Below are positions 17,723 through 28,378 of a DNA stretch of 64,000 bases, one piece after another (the first letter of the stretch is position 1; every line of letters begins with the position of its first letter). The DNA lies in contig JAKOSN010000038.1 of assembly GCA_029777335.1 (NCBI GenBank), positions 1-64,000 of the forward strand, given 5' to 3'. The notes below the pieces were generated by a model. The model saw nothing but the letters and a program-made list of their open reading frames with translations. It did not search any database and was not told where the DNA came from. This DNA comes from Planctomycetota bacterium. GTDB taxonomy: Bacteria; Planctomycetota; Planctomycetia; Gemmatales; Gemmataceae. Position numbers and translations under genes: made by a program.

Positions 17723-18246
17723 GCCAGCTTCTCCTCTTCCCCGAAAAGGGGGCACCCTCTGCATTTGTTACACTGCAAGCAGGAGCTTTCTACAAAGCAC
17801 GCCACCTCGTTGAAGACTGCCTGAGAAATGCTCCGTTGATAAAATCTTCTGGTTACAGTGATTATAGCAAAGGGAGCGATGGTGCGGAATTTCTGGCACA
17901 CCCTTTGCTTTCCTTCTCTCTCGTCTGACCCAGCAAGCAGCGTGGAGGTCGGACGCTCCCGGTCTGGAATCACTCCCCCTGATTCTGGACCACGCGACAA
18001 AGGCAGTGCCGGGCATGGCACGAGGTTTTCCCCACCTCATGACCCACCATGCTGCGACACCCGTACACCAAGGAGCGCTGGACACACGCTGTCCCGCCAT
18101 ACTCCCTCCCCCTAACAACTCAACGTACCCCCGTATCAGGGCCATCCGTCCCCCCGGATCGCCCTCTCTTTTTCCTTGCTGGATTTTTCGATCTCCCCTA
18201 CACTGGCGCAGGACACCTGCCCGGACCTTCCCCATGGACTGGTATC
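17723..18246. other. Intergenic region upstream of the cytochrome/DUF1553 operon
   Basis: A 524-base region between divergent genes. It is noticeably more AT-rich than the flanking genes around 17800-17880. A possible sigma-70-like element (TTGATA at 17835, 18-base spacer, GATTAT at 17859) points rightward but lies almost 400 bases from the next start codon, so its relevance is uncertain. The frame of the downstream gene is open through much of this region, but the translation is proline-rich and lacks homology, so the start was placed at the signal peptide. No RNA gene or repeat is apparent. Confidence 0.4.
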
Positions 18247-21054
18247 ATGAAAAACCACCTCCTGCTTGCCGCACTTGCTCTCTTTCCTGGGGTGGGGCTG
18301 GCGCAGTCCCCAGGCGCAGACGCGGAGCAAACTCTCTTTCGCGACTCGGTGCGGCCGTTGTTGAGCAGCAAGTGCGTGGGATGCCATAATGCCACGAAGG
18401 CCAAGGGTGGTTTGGATTTGAGTCGTCGCCAGAACGCGCTCAAGGGGGGGGACACCGGGCCGTCGCTTGTTCCTGGAGATAGCGCGAAAAGCCTGCTGCT
18501 GCGTCGTGTCGCCGACCACGAGATGCCCCCCTCCAATCCCCTTACCGAAGAACAGAGCGCTCTGCTGAAAAAGTGGATCGACGCAGGGGCTTTTTATGAG
18601 AAGGAGCCGATCCTCCCCGCCATCAATCGCGCGGGGGCCGACTGGTGGTCGTTGCAGAAACCGCGCTCCCCGGTTCCGCCGACGGTTCGGGAGAAAAGCA
18701 AGGTCCAGAACGCGATCGATGCATTCCTGCTCGCTCGTCTCGAGGCAACTGGGTTGACCTACGCTCCCGCCGCTGATCGCCTCACCTTGCTGCGTCGCGC
18801 GACCTTCGATCTCACGGGGTTGCCACCGACCCCGGAGGAAATCGAGCAATTTCTTGCGGATACATCTCCCCATGCCTATGAAAAGCTGATCGATCGTTTG
18901 CTCGACAGTCCGCGTTATGGCGAACGTTGGGGACGCCATTGGCTCGACATCGTTCGTTTTGCGGAGAGTCATGGGTACGAAACCAATCAGCTGCGTCCCA
19001 ATGCCTGGCCGTATCGCGATTATGTGATTCGTGCCTTTAACCAGGATCTGTCCTATCCCCAATTTATTCTGGAGCAACTGGCGGGCGATACCCTTAAGGA
19101 CGCAGATTTCCTCACGCAGTCGGCGACGGGCTTTCTGGTGGGGGGCGCACATGACGTGGTTGGCAATCAGACCGTGGAGGGCGCGCTCCAGCAACGCATG
19201 GATGATCTGGATGACATCGTGACCGCGACTGGGGCCACGTTCCTTGGGTTGACCATCAACTGTGCCCGCTGCCACGACCACAAGTTCGATCCGATTTCCC
19301 AGAAGGATTACTACGCCTTGCAGGCCATCTTTGCGGGTGTGCAACACAGCGAACGGACAATCCAACCTCCCGATCTCGCTCAGCGGCGTGCGAAGGCGGC
19401 CGACCTGCGCGCCCAAATACAACGGCTCGATCGTGACCTGGAGGCATATGAACCGCTCGCCGATCCAGCAGCCCACAAGCCAATGCGCGCGGCGGTCAGC
19501 TCGAAGCGCAATGTGGAACGTTTCGCGCCGGTCGAGGCACGGATGGTGCGTTTTGTGGTGCTCGCGACCAACAACGGCATCGAGCCCTGCATCGACGAAC
19601 TGGAAATTTACACGACGGAGGCGACGCCGCGCAATGTGGCCCTGGCCAGCGCCGGAGCCAAACCAAGTGCCTCCTCGGTCTACCCCAGCAATGTGTATCA
19701 CAAAGTCGAGCACATCAACGACGGTCGGCATGGGAACAGTTTTAGCTGGATCTCACGGGAAGCGGGCAAGGGGTGGGTGCAGATCGACTTTCCAACCGTC
19801 CACAAGATCGATCGCATTGTGTGGGGGAGGGATCGCGAGCAGCGCTTCCAGGATCGAACTCCGGTGCGCTATCGCATTGAGGTTGCTCTCGACCCGGCCA
19901 AATGGCAGGTGATCGCCACCTCCGAGGATCGCCGTCCTTTTGATCCGGGACGTCCGACGGCGTCGATCGTTCCCGAGGGATTGCCTGCCACGGCGAAGAA
20001 ACAGGCGGAGGCCCTCCTGCGGCAACGCGAACGATTACAGGCAGAACTGACGCAGATGATGGGAACGCAGGCGGTCTACGCCGGCACCTTCACGGAGCCA
20101 GGCCCCACGCATCTGTTGCTTCGAGGCGATCCCGTGCGCAAGGGCGAGGAAATCGCACCCGGCGGACTGAGCGTGGTGAGCCCCAAGTTTCAGATGGATC
20201 GAAAAACGCCGGAGAAGGAGCGTCGTCTGGCACTGGCACGCTGGCTTGGCAATCCGGACAACCCGCTCGCCGCCCGGGTGATGGTCAATCGAGTGTGGCA
20301 TTATCACTTTGGACAGGGGATTGTCAGTACCCCGAGCGACTTTGGCGCCAATGGAGATCGTCCCGCGCATCCGGAACTTCTCGACTGGCTCGCCGGCGCA
20401 TTTGTGAAAAATGGCTGGAAACTGAAGCCGCTCCATCGGCTGATCATGCTCTCGAACGCGTATCGTCAGTCCGGGCAGAAGAATGACAAGGGGATGTCCA
20501 TCGATGCCCAGAATCGTTTGCTCTGGCGCATGACGCCTCGGCGGCTGGAGGCAGAGGCGATTCGTGACAGTATTCTGTCAGCGAGCGGCAAGCTCGACCT
20601 GCGCATGGGTGGTGAAGGGTATAACCTCTGGGAAAAGAACACCAACTACGTGACGGTTTTCAAGCCGAAGGCAACACTCGGACCGGAGGAGTTCCGGCGG
20701 ATGATCTATCAGTTCAAGCCGCGCTCGCAGCAGGACCCTGTTTTTGGAGTCTTTGACTGTCCGGATGCCGCACTCGCCCGGCCACGACGAACCGTCTCGA
20801 CCACCGTGCTCCAGGCGCTCAACCTGCTCAATAGCCAGCTGGTGATCACACAGGCAGAGTTTTTCGCCGCGCGGGTACAGAAAGAAGCAGGGAGCGACCA
20901 TGCCGAGCAAGCCCGGCGCGCGTTTCTCCTCGCCCTTGGCCGTACTCCCTCGGCAACCGAGGAAAAGGCGGCGGTGGCATTGATTGCCAAACAGGGGCTC
21001 GCGACCCTTTGTCGAGCGCTCTACAACGCCAACGAGTTCCTCTACGTCGATTAA
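18247..21054 (+). CDS. Planctomycete cytochrome-type PSCyt1/DUF1549/DUF1553 protein with discoidin-like domain
   Basis: A 935-residue exported protein. The signal peptide ([20 protein letters not shown]) is followed by a PSCyt1 domain with one heme c site (CVGCH, about residue 41), DUF1549 ([34 protein letters not shown]), a region resembling an F5/8 discoidin domain (about 440-560), and DUF1553 ([40 protein letters not shown]). A second CARCH motif sits in DUF1549. These large proteins are a planctomycete speciality and are usually paired with DUF1501 genes, as here; roles in polysaccharide degradation on the cell surface have been suggested. The discoidin-like part may bind a glycan. Start set by the signal peptide. 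Confidence 0.9.
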   Translation: MKNHLLLAALALFPGVGLAQSPGADAEQTLFRDSVRPLLSSKCVGCHNATKAKGGLDLSRRQNALKGGDTGPSLVPGDSAKSLLLRRVADHEMPPSNPLTEEQSALLKKWIDAGAFYEKEPILPAINRAGADWWSLQKPRSPVPPTVREKSKVQNAIDAFLLARLEATGLTYAPAADRLTLLRRATFDLTGLPPTPEEIEQFLADTSPHAYEKLIDRLLDSPRYGERWGRHWLDIVRFAESHGYETNQLRPNAWPYRDYVIRAFNQDLSYPQFILEQLAGDTLKDADFLTQSATGFLVGGAHDVVGNQTVEGALQQRMDDLDDIVTATGATFLGLTINCARCHDHKFDPISQKDYYALQAIFAGVQHSERTIQPPDLAQRRAKAADLRAQIQRLDRDLEAYEPLADPAAHKPMRAAVSSKRNVERFAPVEARMVRFVVLATNNGIEPCIDELEIYTTEATPRNVALASAGAKPSASSVYPSNVYHKVEHINDGRHGNSFSWISREAGKGWVQIDFPTVHKIDRIVWGRDREQRFQDRTPVRYRIEVALDPAKWQVIATSEDRRPFDPGRPTASIVPEGLPATAKKQAEALLRQRERLQAELTQMMGTQAVYAGTFTEPGPTHLLLRGDPVRKGEEIAPGGLSVVSPKFQMDRKTPEKERRLALARWLGNPDNPLAARVMVNRVWHYHFGQGIVSTPSDFGANGDRPAHPELLDWLAGAFVKNGWKLKPLHRLIMLSNAYRQSGQKNDKGMSIDAQNRLLWRMTPRRLEAEAIRDSILSASGKLDLRMGGEGYNLWEKNTNYVTVFKPKATLGPEEFRRMIYQFKPRSQQDPVFGVFDCPDAALARPRRTVSTTVLQALNLLNSQLVITQAEFFAARVQKEAGSDHAEQARRAFLLALGRTPSATEEKAAVALIAKQGLATLCRALYNANEFLYVD

Positions 21055-21089
21055 CCCCTGCGCCCCTGGAGTTCCACGGAGCCTTGAAC

Positions 21090-22529
21090 ATGATTCCGCT
21101 CTGGCATCGCCTAACGGACCGTCGTGCCTTTCTGGGCGATTTTGCCACCGGGGTAAGCGCCCTGGCGTTGGCGAGCTTGCTGGCTGAGCAGGGGAAACTG
21201 GCGGGCGAGACGGTCCCAACGACCACACCGCGTCGGCCGCACTTTGAGCCAAAGGCAAAGCGCGTGTTGCATGTGTTTTGCACTGGCGCAGTCAGCCACC
21301 TCGATACCTGGGATTACAAGCCGGAATTACTCAAACGCGATGGCCAGCCCATGCCCGGGGTGGATAAACTGGTTACTTTTCAGGGCGAAAATGGGAATCT
21401 GGCCAAATCGCCCTGGCGCTTCAAACCGCGCGGACAGACGGGGAAGTACGTTTCCGATCTGCTCCCCCATCTCGCCGACCTGGCGGATGAAATGTGCTTT
21501 CTTCATTCGCTTACCTCCAAGACCAATACCCACGGGCCAGGCGAATGCCACATGAGCACGGGGTTTGCCCTGGAGGGCTACCCGAGCATTGGGTCGTGGG
21601 TTACCTTTGCCCTGGGGAGTGCCAACCAGAATCTGCCGAGCTACGTTGCCATCCCCGATCCGCGCGGGGTGCCTCAACAAGGCCCCTCCAACTGGACGAA
21701 TGGCTTTTTGCCTGCGGTCTTTCAGGGCACGGTTTTCAATGCCGATAACCCGATCAGCAACCTCGCGCGACCAAAACAGGTATCACCCCAGACCGACGTG
21801 GCGACGCGCGATTTCCTCAAGTTGCTCAATGAGGAGCACCTGAAACGGCACCCGGAGGATAGCGAATTGACGGCGCGGATCGCCGCCTATGAACTGGCCG
21901 CCCGGATGCAGTTGAGCGCTCCGGAGGTGAGCGATCTCAGCAAGGAGTCGGCCGCCACGCGCTCTCTTTACGGTCTGGATGACAGGAACCCCATCCTGGC
22001 AGGCTTTGGCCGCAACTGTCTGCTGGCTCGACGCCTGCTCGAACGCGATGTGCGCTTTGTCACCCTCTTCAATGGGGCGTTTGCCATGGGCGAGGGGGCC
22101 CTGAACTGGGATGGGCATCGGCGCATCAAATCCGATTACGACCGGCATGGTCCAATTCTGGACAGACCGCTGGCCGGGCTGCTCAAGGATCTCAAAAGTC
22201 GGGGTCTGCTCAAGGACACGCTGGTGCTCTGGACGACCGAATTTGGCCGCATGCCGACGTTTCAGAAGGGGACGCAGGGACGCGACCACAATCCCATGGG
22301 GTTCACGGCGTGGATGATGGGAGCCGGGGTGAAGTCAGGTTTCACGTTCGGCGCCACCGATCCCTTTGGGCACAAGGCAGTGGACAATGTGCTGTCCGTC
22401 CACGATTTTCATGCGACGGTGCTGCACCTCCTGGGACTGGATCACGAGAAACTGACCTTTTACCACAACGGCAGCCAGCGTCGCTTGACGGATGTTCACG
22501 GTCATGTCATCAAGAAAATTCTGGCGTGA
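21090..22529 (+). CDS. DUF1501 sulfatase-like protein, Tat-exported
   Basis: A 479-residue DUF1501 protein, the standard partner of the preceding DUF1549/DUF1553 gene and only 35 bases behind it. The N-terminus [21 protein letters not shown] looks like a twin-arginine signal, consistent with export after folding. Family landmarks are the [14 protein letters not shown] and [22 protein letters not shown] regions, [18 protein letters not shown] and [20 protein letters not shown] followed by [17 protein letters not shown]. The fold resembles alkaline phosphatase/sulfatases and metal ligands are likely in the DHNP region. The exact reaction has not been established for the family. Presumably acts outside the cytoplasm with its partner. 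Confidence 0.9.
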   Translation: MIPLWHRLTDRRAFLGDFATGVSALALASLLAEQGKLAGETVPTTTPRRPHFEPKAKRVLHVFCTGAVSHLDTWDYKPELLKRDGQPMPGVDKLVTFQGENGNLAKSPWRFKPRGQTGKYVSDLLPHLADLADEMCFLHSLTSKTNTHGPGECHMSTGFALEGYPSIGSWVTFALGSANQNLPSYVAIPDPRGVPQQGPSNWTNGFLPAVFQGTVFNADNPISNLARPKQVSPQTDVATRDFLKLLNEEHLKRHPEDSELTARIAAYELAARMQLSAPEVSDLSKESAATRSLYGLDDRNPILAGFGRNCLLARRLLERDVRFVTLFNGAFAMGEGALNWDGHRRIKSDYDRHGPILDRPLAGLLKDLKSRGLLKDTLVLWTTEFGRMPTFQKGTQGRDHNPMGFTAWMMGAGVKSGFTFGATDPFGHKAVDNVLSVHDFHATVLHLLGLDHEKLTFYHNGSQRRLTDVHGHVIKKILA

Positions 22530-22663
22530 GTCCGAGCGGAAGGAATGATTCGCCCAGCTTTCGGATCCTGCTTGCGAAGGGACCTCTCTCCTGGTAGGGT
22601 AAGAGAATCTGAACCAAATGACGAATCACGGTCACTCTCCTTTTTCGCCCTGGAGCGAACGCC

Positions 22664-24679
22664 GTGCCGTTTGATCGCCTCGACTCACAGGAGCAACCGC
22701 GTCGCTTTGCCCAGCTGTGCAGCGAATTGCGCTATCGCTTGCTCGCTGGGGAGTCGTGTCGCGCCGAGGAGTTTCTGTCTCGCGATCCAGCACTTGCAGA
22801 CGATTCCGCCCAGGCACTCGAACTGATTCGGACCGAATGGCAAGCACGTCGTGAACGCGGCGAGGAACTCACCCTCGAAGAGTACTATCGGCGTTTTCCC
22901 CAGTGGCGCGAGCAACTGCGCCGCTCGTTGATCCCGTCCTCCGCTTCCAGCAGCAACCTCGACGATATCCCCACGGTGCACGAACAGGAGATCCGCACCG
23001 ACGATCTGGGGATCACGTCCGTCCAGCCATTGCTTGATCACTTGTTGCAGGAGAAAATTGGCCACGGCGGAATGGGGATCGTCTATCGCGGATACGATCG
23101 GGTTCTCAAACGTCAGGTGGCGATCAAGATGATTCGCTCGGGGCTGCTCGCCACCGACGATGTCATCCGGCGCTTCTATCGCGAGGCCCAGACCGCCGCC
23201 CAGTTGCATCACCCCCACATCGTTACCATACACGGCATGGGTTTGCTCCACGGTGAGCATTGCTTTACGATGACCCTGGCGGAGGGGGGGAGTCTGGCGC
23301 AGGCGGGGGAGCGTTTTCGCGAGCAACCACGCCAGGCAGTCGAGTTGATGGAGAAGGTCGCCGATGCGCTGGCCCTGGCACACGAGCGTGGCATTGTCCA
23401 TCGCGATTTAAAGCCCGCCAATATCCTCCTCGATGACGCGGGACATCCGCTTGTCAGCGATTTTGGACTCGCTAAACTCCTGGAATCGCAGGCGGAATGG
23501 ACGTTGCAAGGGCAAATCCTGGGCACTCCCGCCTACATGGCTCCGGAACAGGCGCTGGGACAGACCGCTCAAGTCGGACCGGGGAGCGATGTCTGGGCGC
23601 TGGGGGTAATCCTGTACGAGTTGCTGGCCGGACAGCGCCCTTTTCTCGCAGAGAGTTCGCAGGCCGTGCTCGACCTGGTGTTGACTGGCGAGCCGGAAGC
23701 GCTGCCTCATCTCAACCCGCGGATTGATCGCGACCTCGAATATGTGGTGATGAAGTGTTTGCGCAAGGAGAGTCAGGATCGCTATCCGCATGCCGGGGAA
23801 CTCCGCGACGATCTGCGTCGCTGGCTGCGCGGCGAACCGATCCGCCCCGATGGCTTTCGCTGGCGTCGTCGCCTGCGGGTGTTCCGGCCCACGAGGCACA
23901 TGGTTCTTCCCGCGGCAGGGTGTCTGGTTGCGGTCCTGGCCATCGCCTGGGCAGATCCGCTGGCGTTGTTTCGTCCTCCCAGTCCCCAGGCGGTGAGCGC
24001 GTCCCAGCAGCCGCGCCCCTTGATTTTTCCCAATACCATCACGCGCGGAACCGGGACCCTTCTCCCGCGCGAGGATGGCAGCGTCCTCCTCGAAACGGAC
24101 GGCGAAGCGATGGTTGATCTGACCGAAGCGCCGCCCTGGAGTCGCTATCGGGTCCAGATGGAGATCGAGGATTGCGGCAACAATACCTATGAAGTCGGTC
24201 TGTATTACGACTATCACGAGCGCAGTGCGCAACTATTCGATAGCTGCTGGTATGGCGCGTGGGTGTTCTCCGAACGTATCTATCAGCGGGCCTCGCGCCA
24301 GGGAGATCAGGTACGCGCCGCCTGGACAACCCTCGCCTATCGCCGAGATAGCATGATTCACAACAAAAAACCGCCGCGAACCAAGGGACAACGAGGTGTC
24401 ATTCCGCTCTTTTTTTCCTCGCGTTCGCGACCGAGTCATCATCTGGCTCTGGAGGTGACGCCCGATGCAGTCTATGCCATCTGGGATGATGAACCGCGGG
24501 AATGCATGACGATGCACTGGACCCAGATCCAGGGCCACGTGGCGGGAATGCTCGCCACGAACCCACCCCTCAAGGAAGTGGTGCCGCGCCTGGGGACAGG
24601 CCGCATCGGTGTTCTGTGTCGTAATGGCGCCGGAATCTTTCGGAATGCTCGGATCGAACCTCTTCCTGACGACCGCTAA
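22664..24679 (+). CDS. Membrane Ser/Thr protein kinase
   Basis: A 671-residue Hanks-type kinase. The first 120 residues hold a helical segment with a FLSRDPALADD pattern seen before planctomycete kinase domains. The kinase domain spans about 127-390: GHGGMG loop at 134-139, VAIK lysine about 155, HRDLKPAN at 246-253, DFGLAKL near 266 and GTPAYMAPEQ. After a juxtamembrane stretch comes one transmembrane helix (VLPAAGCLVAVLAIAWADPLA), then an outside domain of about 220 residues with a beta-rich, concanavalin-like look (MEIEDCGNNTYEVGLYYDY; VTPDAVYAIWDDE), possibly sensing a ligand. All catalytic residues are present, so it should be active. Confidence 0.9.
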   Translation: MPFDRLDSQEQPRRFAQLCSELRYRLLAGESCRAEEFLSRDPALADDSAQALELIRTEWQARRERGEELTLEEYYRRFPQWREQLRRSLIPSSASSSNLDDIPTVHEQEIRTDDLGITSVQPLLDHLLQEKIGHGGMGIVYRGYDRVLKRQVAIKMIRSGLLATDDVIRRFYREAQTAAQLHHPHIVTIHGMGLLHGEHCFTMTLAEGGSLAQAGERFREQPRQAVELMEKVADALALAHERGIVHRDLKPANILLDDAGHPLVSDFGLAKLLESQAEWTLQGQILGTPAYMAPEQALGQTAQVGPGSDVWALGVILYELLAGQRPFLAESSQAVLDLVLTGEPEALPHLNPRIDRDLEYVVMKCLRKESQDRYPHAGELRDDLRRWLRGEPIRPDGFRWRRRLRVFRPTRHMVLPAAGCLVAVLAIAWADPLALFRPPSPQAVSASQQPRPLIFPNTITRGTGTLLPREDGSVLLETDGEAMVDLTEAPPWSRYRVQMEIEDCGNNTYEVGLYYDYHERSAQLFDSCWYGAWVFSERIYQRASRQGDQVRAAWTTLAYRRDSMIHNKKPPRTKGQRGVIPLFFSSRSRPSHHLALEVTPDAVYAIWDDEPRECMTMHWTQIQGHVAGMLATNPPLKEVVPRLGTGRIGVLCRNGAGIFRNARIEPLPDDR

Positions 24680-24702
24680 CTTACCTGGAGGTGTTCCCCT
24701 CG

Positions 24703-25056
24703 ATGTTGCCCACACCGACCATCACATCCCACACCGATAACATGGTGCTTATTGATCCCAATCCCTCGATTACCGTGAGCGGGACCATCACCGATGTCTG
24801 CACTGCGCGGGCTGAGGTGCAGGACGGATTGTCCATCACAGCCGGGATCCCGGTTTCCCTGGCCATTGGAGATCCTGGCAATCTGACCTGGTCGTTTGCA
24901 GTGAATCTGCCGCTGGATCGCTTTGTGGTGGTGACCGTGTATGGCACCAATGGGGATGGCGAGGATTCCGACAGTGTGAGTCTTAAACGCGTTCTTGGCC
25001 CCGTCCCTCCGCCGGCCTATCAGCCACCCGGAGTCGCGGGCAGTCCGGCAACCTAG
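24703..25056 (+). CDS. Small hypothetical beta-rich protein
   Basis: A 117-residue protein with alternating hydrophobic strands (NPSITVSGTITDV; FVVVTVYGTNGDGEDSDSVSL) typical of an immunoglobulin-like sandwich, as in bacterial surface or Ig-like modules. It has no signal peptide, although it follows the kinase with an extracellular domain by only 23 bases and could be co-transcribed. The ATG has CTGGAGG about 11 bases upstream. The proline-rich tail (GPVPPPAYQPPGVAGS) might be a flexible linker. Family not recognised. Convergent with the GH3 gene, with only 12 bases between stops. Confidence 0.6.
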   Translation: MLPTPTITSHTDNMVLIDPNPSITVSGTITDVCTARAEVQDGLSITAGIPVSLAIGDPGNLTWSFAVNLPLDRFVVVTVYGTNGDGEDSDSVSLKRVLGPVPPPAYQPPGVAGSPAT

Positions 25057-25068
25057 GCCAGGCGAGCC

Positions 25069-26664
25069 TCAACCGAGCCACTCGTGAGCACTCATCCAGC
25101 GCTGGATCTCGGCGGTGAGTGCTCCGCTACTGTCCATGCGCGGCACCTTGTGCTGACCGCCCAGCTTGCCGCGCGAACGCATCCATGAAGCAAAACCGCC
25201 CGTTCGGACCGGGACGATTTCTGGCGGACCCATCGTCAGATTCCCCCGCCGGTGGGCCTCGTAATCCTCATTCAGGCGACACAACTGAACGTCGAGTTCT
25301 CGGGCAAAGTCCGACAGATCCCGGGGCGGATCGGTAAACTCGACCAGGTAGCAATGATGGCCCGGAGCGGTCGGAGTTCCCGGGAAAACGGGGCCGACAT
25401 GGAAGTCGAGAACCGTCGCCGCCGTGGCACGAGCGGCAGCAGCCATGGCTTTTTCGATCTCCTCGCTGATTAAATGCTCGCCAAACGCAGAGAGATAATA
25501 GCGGGTTCGCCCGGTAAAGCGGAGCAGGGGCGGGTGACGCTCCTCGAAACAGATGGTATCGCCGAGGACATAGCTCCACAGTCCGGCACAGGTGGTGAGG
25601 ACCACCGCATACTGGACCCCGACCTCGATCTCGCCAATCGTGTGACGGGTTGGGGCAGGGTGGTCGAGTTCGGCGACGGGGACAAACTCGTAGAAGATCT
25701 GATGGTCGGGGATCAGTCGTAACAGGCGATAACGCGGATCTTCCGTGGCGATGAATCCCTCGGATGCCGGATAGGTCTCGGCCAGGTGAATCCGGTCGCT
25801 GCCGAGGAGACGCGTGAAGAGATCGCGATAGGGGTCAAAGCGCGTTCCGCCGTGAATAATCAGCTGTAATCCGGGCCAGATCGCGCTGAGGTGTTCTTGC
25901 CCGGTGAGCTGGCGTAGGCGCTCGAAGAGGATGAGCATCCAGCTCGGAACCCCGCTCAGCATGGTGATGGGTTGCGTCAGACTTTCGCGGGCCAGGCGAT
26001 CCAGTTTTTCATCCCAATCGCGAAGGAGGGCAAGATCCAGGGGCGGAAAGGTGTAGGGGCGGAGTACCGAGGCCAGCTCACGCGTGACGATTCCCGAGAG
26101 ATCGCCAGCCAGGACCGGACGCTGGGAACGCCGCGGCGGAGCCGGATGGCACTCCTGAAGTTCGGTACTTCCACCCAGGAAGAAAAGCCGGCCACGAAAG
26201 AGAGTCAGCGCCGGATCGTACGCCTGGTAGAAGGCGAGGGTGGTGAGCCCGGCGCGTCGATTGGAAGCGAGCATCTGGCGGGAAATGGGCAGGTATTTGG
26301 TGGTTCCCGAGGTGGTGCCCGAGGAGAGGGCAAGATAGGGGAGGTGCTCGGGCCAGGTTTCCCCCTTCAGCGAGGGGAAGGCGGGTTGCCAGTAGTCGCG
26401 CCAGAAATCCTCGTAAGAACGCAGCGGAACGCGCGCTTGATAGTCGGCGATGGTCCGAATTCGTGCAAAATCGTGGAGTCGGCCGAAGCGTGTGTGGCGG
26501 GCATGCTGAACCAGGCGAAGCAAGGTCGTGGTCTGCACGCGCGCCAGCGGACAGCGATCAAGCCAGGCAACTCGTTGACGTGCGCGGCGGGTTAATACCA
26601 GGTCGGCAGCCCGACGAATCAGGGGACGCCCCGCCATCTTTTGCAGCACGGAAAGGGTGCTCAT
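25069..26664 (-). CDS. GH3-family acyl-adenylate/amide synthetase-like protein
   Basis: A 531-residue member of the GH3 family, named after plant auxin-responsive enzymes that adenylate small acids and conjugate them to amino acids. The adenylation signature SSGTTSGTTKYLPIS is intact, and VLTTCAGLWSYVLGDTICF plus FTGRTRYYLSAFGEHL are the family's motifs two and three. Bacterial homologues are widespread but their substrates are largely unknown. The ATG preceded by GGCGAGG was preferred over a GTG 33 bases upstream. It is the last gene of a leftward operon with a hydrolase and a methyltransferase, suggesting a shared pathway on a carboxylic acid or a lipid. Confidence 0.88.
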   Translation of the reverse strand: MSTLSVLQKMAGRPLIRRAADLVLTRRARQRVAWLDRCPLARVQTTTLLRLVQHARHTRFGRLHDFARIRTIADYQARVPLRSYEDFWRDYWQPAFPSLKGETWPEHLPYLALSSGTTSGTTKYLPISRQMLASNRRAGLTTLAFYQAYDPALTLFRGRLFFLGGSTELQECHPAPPRRSQRPVLAGDLSGIVTRELASVLRPYTFPPLDLALLRDWDEKLDRLARESLTQPITMLSGVPSWMLILFERLRQLTGQEHLSAIWPGLQLIIHGGTRFDPYRDLFTRLLGSDRIHLAETYPASEGFIATEDPRYRLLRLIPDHQIFYEFVPVAELDHPAPTRHTIGEIEVGVQYAVVLTTCAGLWSYVLGDTICFEERHPPLLRFTGRTRYYLSAFGEHLISEEIEKAMAAAARATAATVLDFHVGPVFPGTPTAPGHHCYLVEFTDPPRDLSDFARELDVQLCRLNEDYEAHRRGNLTMGPPEIVPVRTGGFASWMRSRGKLGGQHKVPRMDSSGALTAEIQRWMSAHEWLG

Positions 26665-26706
26665 GTCAGAAACCTCGCCAGGATCAGGCACCGTCACGCA
26701 ACCCGA

Positions 26707-27294
26707 TTAACTGCGTACGCCGCGACAGACATAAAACCCTGCGGGCGGAAGATTGCGCAGAACCAGATGAAAGCGCACCTCGGCGAAATAACGCTGATAC
26801 AGCCGTTGATAGATCCAGGGCATGTGCGTCAGCTGCCGAAAGGTTCCCTCTGAACTCAGGTGGCGATGGATGCTCGCGAGGAGCTGCGCGCGCATCCGAG
26901 GCGGGAAGGAAGGCAGCGGGAGCCCACAAATCACATGATCGATGGTGTTCACCCCACGATCGCGCAGTAACTGGTCGAGGTGAGCGGCATCCGCCTCGGC
27001 GACATCTGCCTGGGGAAAGCGTTCGCGCAGACGACGGCAAAAATCCGGATCGCGCTCGATGATCACACATCGGCATCCGGGGGGCGCGAGGCGCAGCAAC
27101 TCCGCAGTGATAGGCCCCGTGCCTGCGCCGAGTTCCACAACACAGCGGGCTGAGGAAAAATGGATCGTGCGCACCACCGCCTGGGCGAGAAAGGCGGAAC
27201 TGGGAACAAACGAGGCGATTGCTCGGCCTTGTTGCAGAAACTTGCGGAAGAAGAGCAGCCAGTCGGGCGTCGCAGCAGATGGAGAAACACTCAT
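26707..27294 (-). CDS. SAM-dependent methyltransferase (phospholipid N-methyltransferase-like)
   Basis: A 195-residue Rossmann-fold methyltransferase with motif I VVELGAGTGPITAELLR, followed by VIIERDPDFCRRL. It resembles the PmtA-type phosphatidylethanolamine N-methyltransferases and the rRNA adenine dimethyltransferase-like group: the N-terminal FFRKFLQQGRAIASFVPSS segment and the CGLPLPSFP loop are characteristic of bacterial phospholipid N-methyltransferases. Its start overlaps the hydrolase stop (ATGA), and the GH3 gene follows after 42 bases. Lipid modification at the membrane face is the best guess. The much longer open frame upstream is antisense to the hydrolase gene. Confidence 0.82.
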   Translation of the reverse strand: MSVSPSAATPDWLLFFRKFLQQGRAIASFVPSSAFLAQAVVRTIHFSSARCVVELGAGTGPITAELLRLAPPGCRCVIIERDPDFCRRLRERFPQADVAEADAAHLDQLLRDRGVNTIDHVICGLPLPSFPPRMRAQLLASIHRHLSSEGTFRQLTHMPWIYQRLYQRYFAEVRFHLVLRNLPPAGFYVCRGVRS

Positions 27295-28133
27295 AGGATT
27301 GTGTTCGGCCTCGCAAGAAGAAGTTGCGCCAGACGGGGACGAGGCGAGGGTTCCGCACTGGTCAGGAAATGAAGGACCAACCGATTGATTAGCCAGGGAC
27401 GCTCCATTTGCGGGGCGTGCCCACACTGCGGAACACAGTGATACTGTCCCCGCGGGAGCAACCTGGCCCCGGCTTCGGCGGTTGCCGGGTCGACGATCTG
27501 ATCGTGGCTGGCGCTCACAAGCAAGGTGGGCGCCTGGACCTGGGGAAGGCGGTCGCGCACACAATGCTCCATCGTTCCGCGAATGGTGCGCAACAGACCC
27601 GAACGCCAGCGACGATTGGCAAACTGGCGCTTGTAGTAATCGAGCAGGCGCAGATCGATCTTGCCGGGGTTGTAGAACACGCTCTCGACAAGGGCTTTCA
27701 GATCACTGCGACGCACCCCCTCCACGATCGGCAGGCGTTCAGCGTCGCCCATCCCGGAGGGGCACAGAAGCACCACGCGGGCCACCTGCTGCGGGTAGCG
27801 CACGGCATATTCCACGGCCACCTTGCCCCCCAGACTGGCTGCCACCAGGTGATAGGGAGGCGCCTGAACGTACATCTGTAAATAGCCGTGCAGCTGTTCC
27901 ACCAAGTAATCGACATCGACGGGGCGATTCTGGGCAATGCGCTGGTGCAACCCGTCGCCGTCGTAGGCGAGGATGTTGGGCACATGAACCTCAAAGTAGC
28001 GACGCCAGAACGGCGCATTGCGAAACCAACTCTCCGCCTGTTCCGCAAGCCCATTGATGAGGATGAGCGGCTGCCGACGTGCGTAGCCGTGGGGAACAAG
28101 ACGATGGAACCAGGCAAGCCAGGTGCCAACCAT
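27291..28133 (-). CDS. Alpha/beta hydrolase
   Basis: A 280-residue alpha/beta-hydrolase-fold protein. The nucleophile elbow reads AASLGGKVA (Ser in a variant G/A-x-S-x-G), the acid is in SASHDQIVDP and the histidine in QCGHAPQMERP, so a full catalytic triad is present. The first strand region LILINGLAEQAESWF forms the oxyanion side. No signal peptide. The ATG 135 bases inside the longest frame was chosen because the upstream residues are antisense-like. First gene of the leftward operon with the methyltransferase and GH3 genes, divergent from the PfkB gene, so the promoter lies in the 245-base gap. Substrate unknown. Confidence 0.82.
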   Translation of the reverse strand: MVGTWLAWFHRLVPHGYARRQPLILINGLAEQAESWFRNAPFWRRYFEVHVPNILAYDGDGLHQRIAQNRPVDVDYLVEQLHGYLQMYVQAPPYHLVAASLGGKVAVEYAVRYPQQVARVVLLCPSGMGDAERLPIVEGVRRSDLKALVESVFYNPGKIDLRLLDYYKRQFANRRWRSGLLRTIRGTMEHCVRDRLPQVQAPTLLVSASHDQIVDPATAEAGARLLPRGQYHCVPQCGHAPQMERPWLINRLVLHFLTSAEPSPRPRLAQLLLARPNTIL

Positions 28134-28378
28134 GAAGAGGGTCCTCGGGTGCCGGCGAGTGGATCGTGTGAACGCAGAGACAGCCCAGTCCGTCGGCCTG
28201 TCACACGGTTCCCTGGCGTGAGGCAGGCACCGGTCGCTCCTGATCCGCAAGACGAATTGCTGGTGCATGCCCTTCCGCCCCCGATAGAATGTCGTCGCTG
28301 TGTGGTGAGCGCATGAAGCGAGCGTGCAACCTGAATTAGTCTTTGGCGAAACGATGATGAAGAGAAGCGGAGAAACCG

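Noticed and set aside
18136-19731. 531-codon leftward frame opposite the PSCyt1/DUF1553 gene
   Set aside because: Overlaps the diagnostic DUF1549 region on the other strand and shows no recognisable motif.
26684-27358. 224-codon leftward frame over the methyltransferase gene
   Set aside because: Out of frame with the methyltransferase motif I (ELGAGTG) and without any domain of its own.
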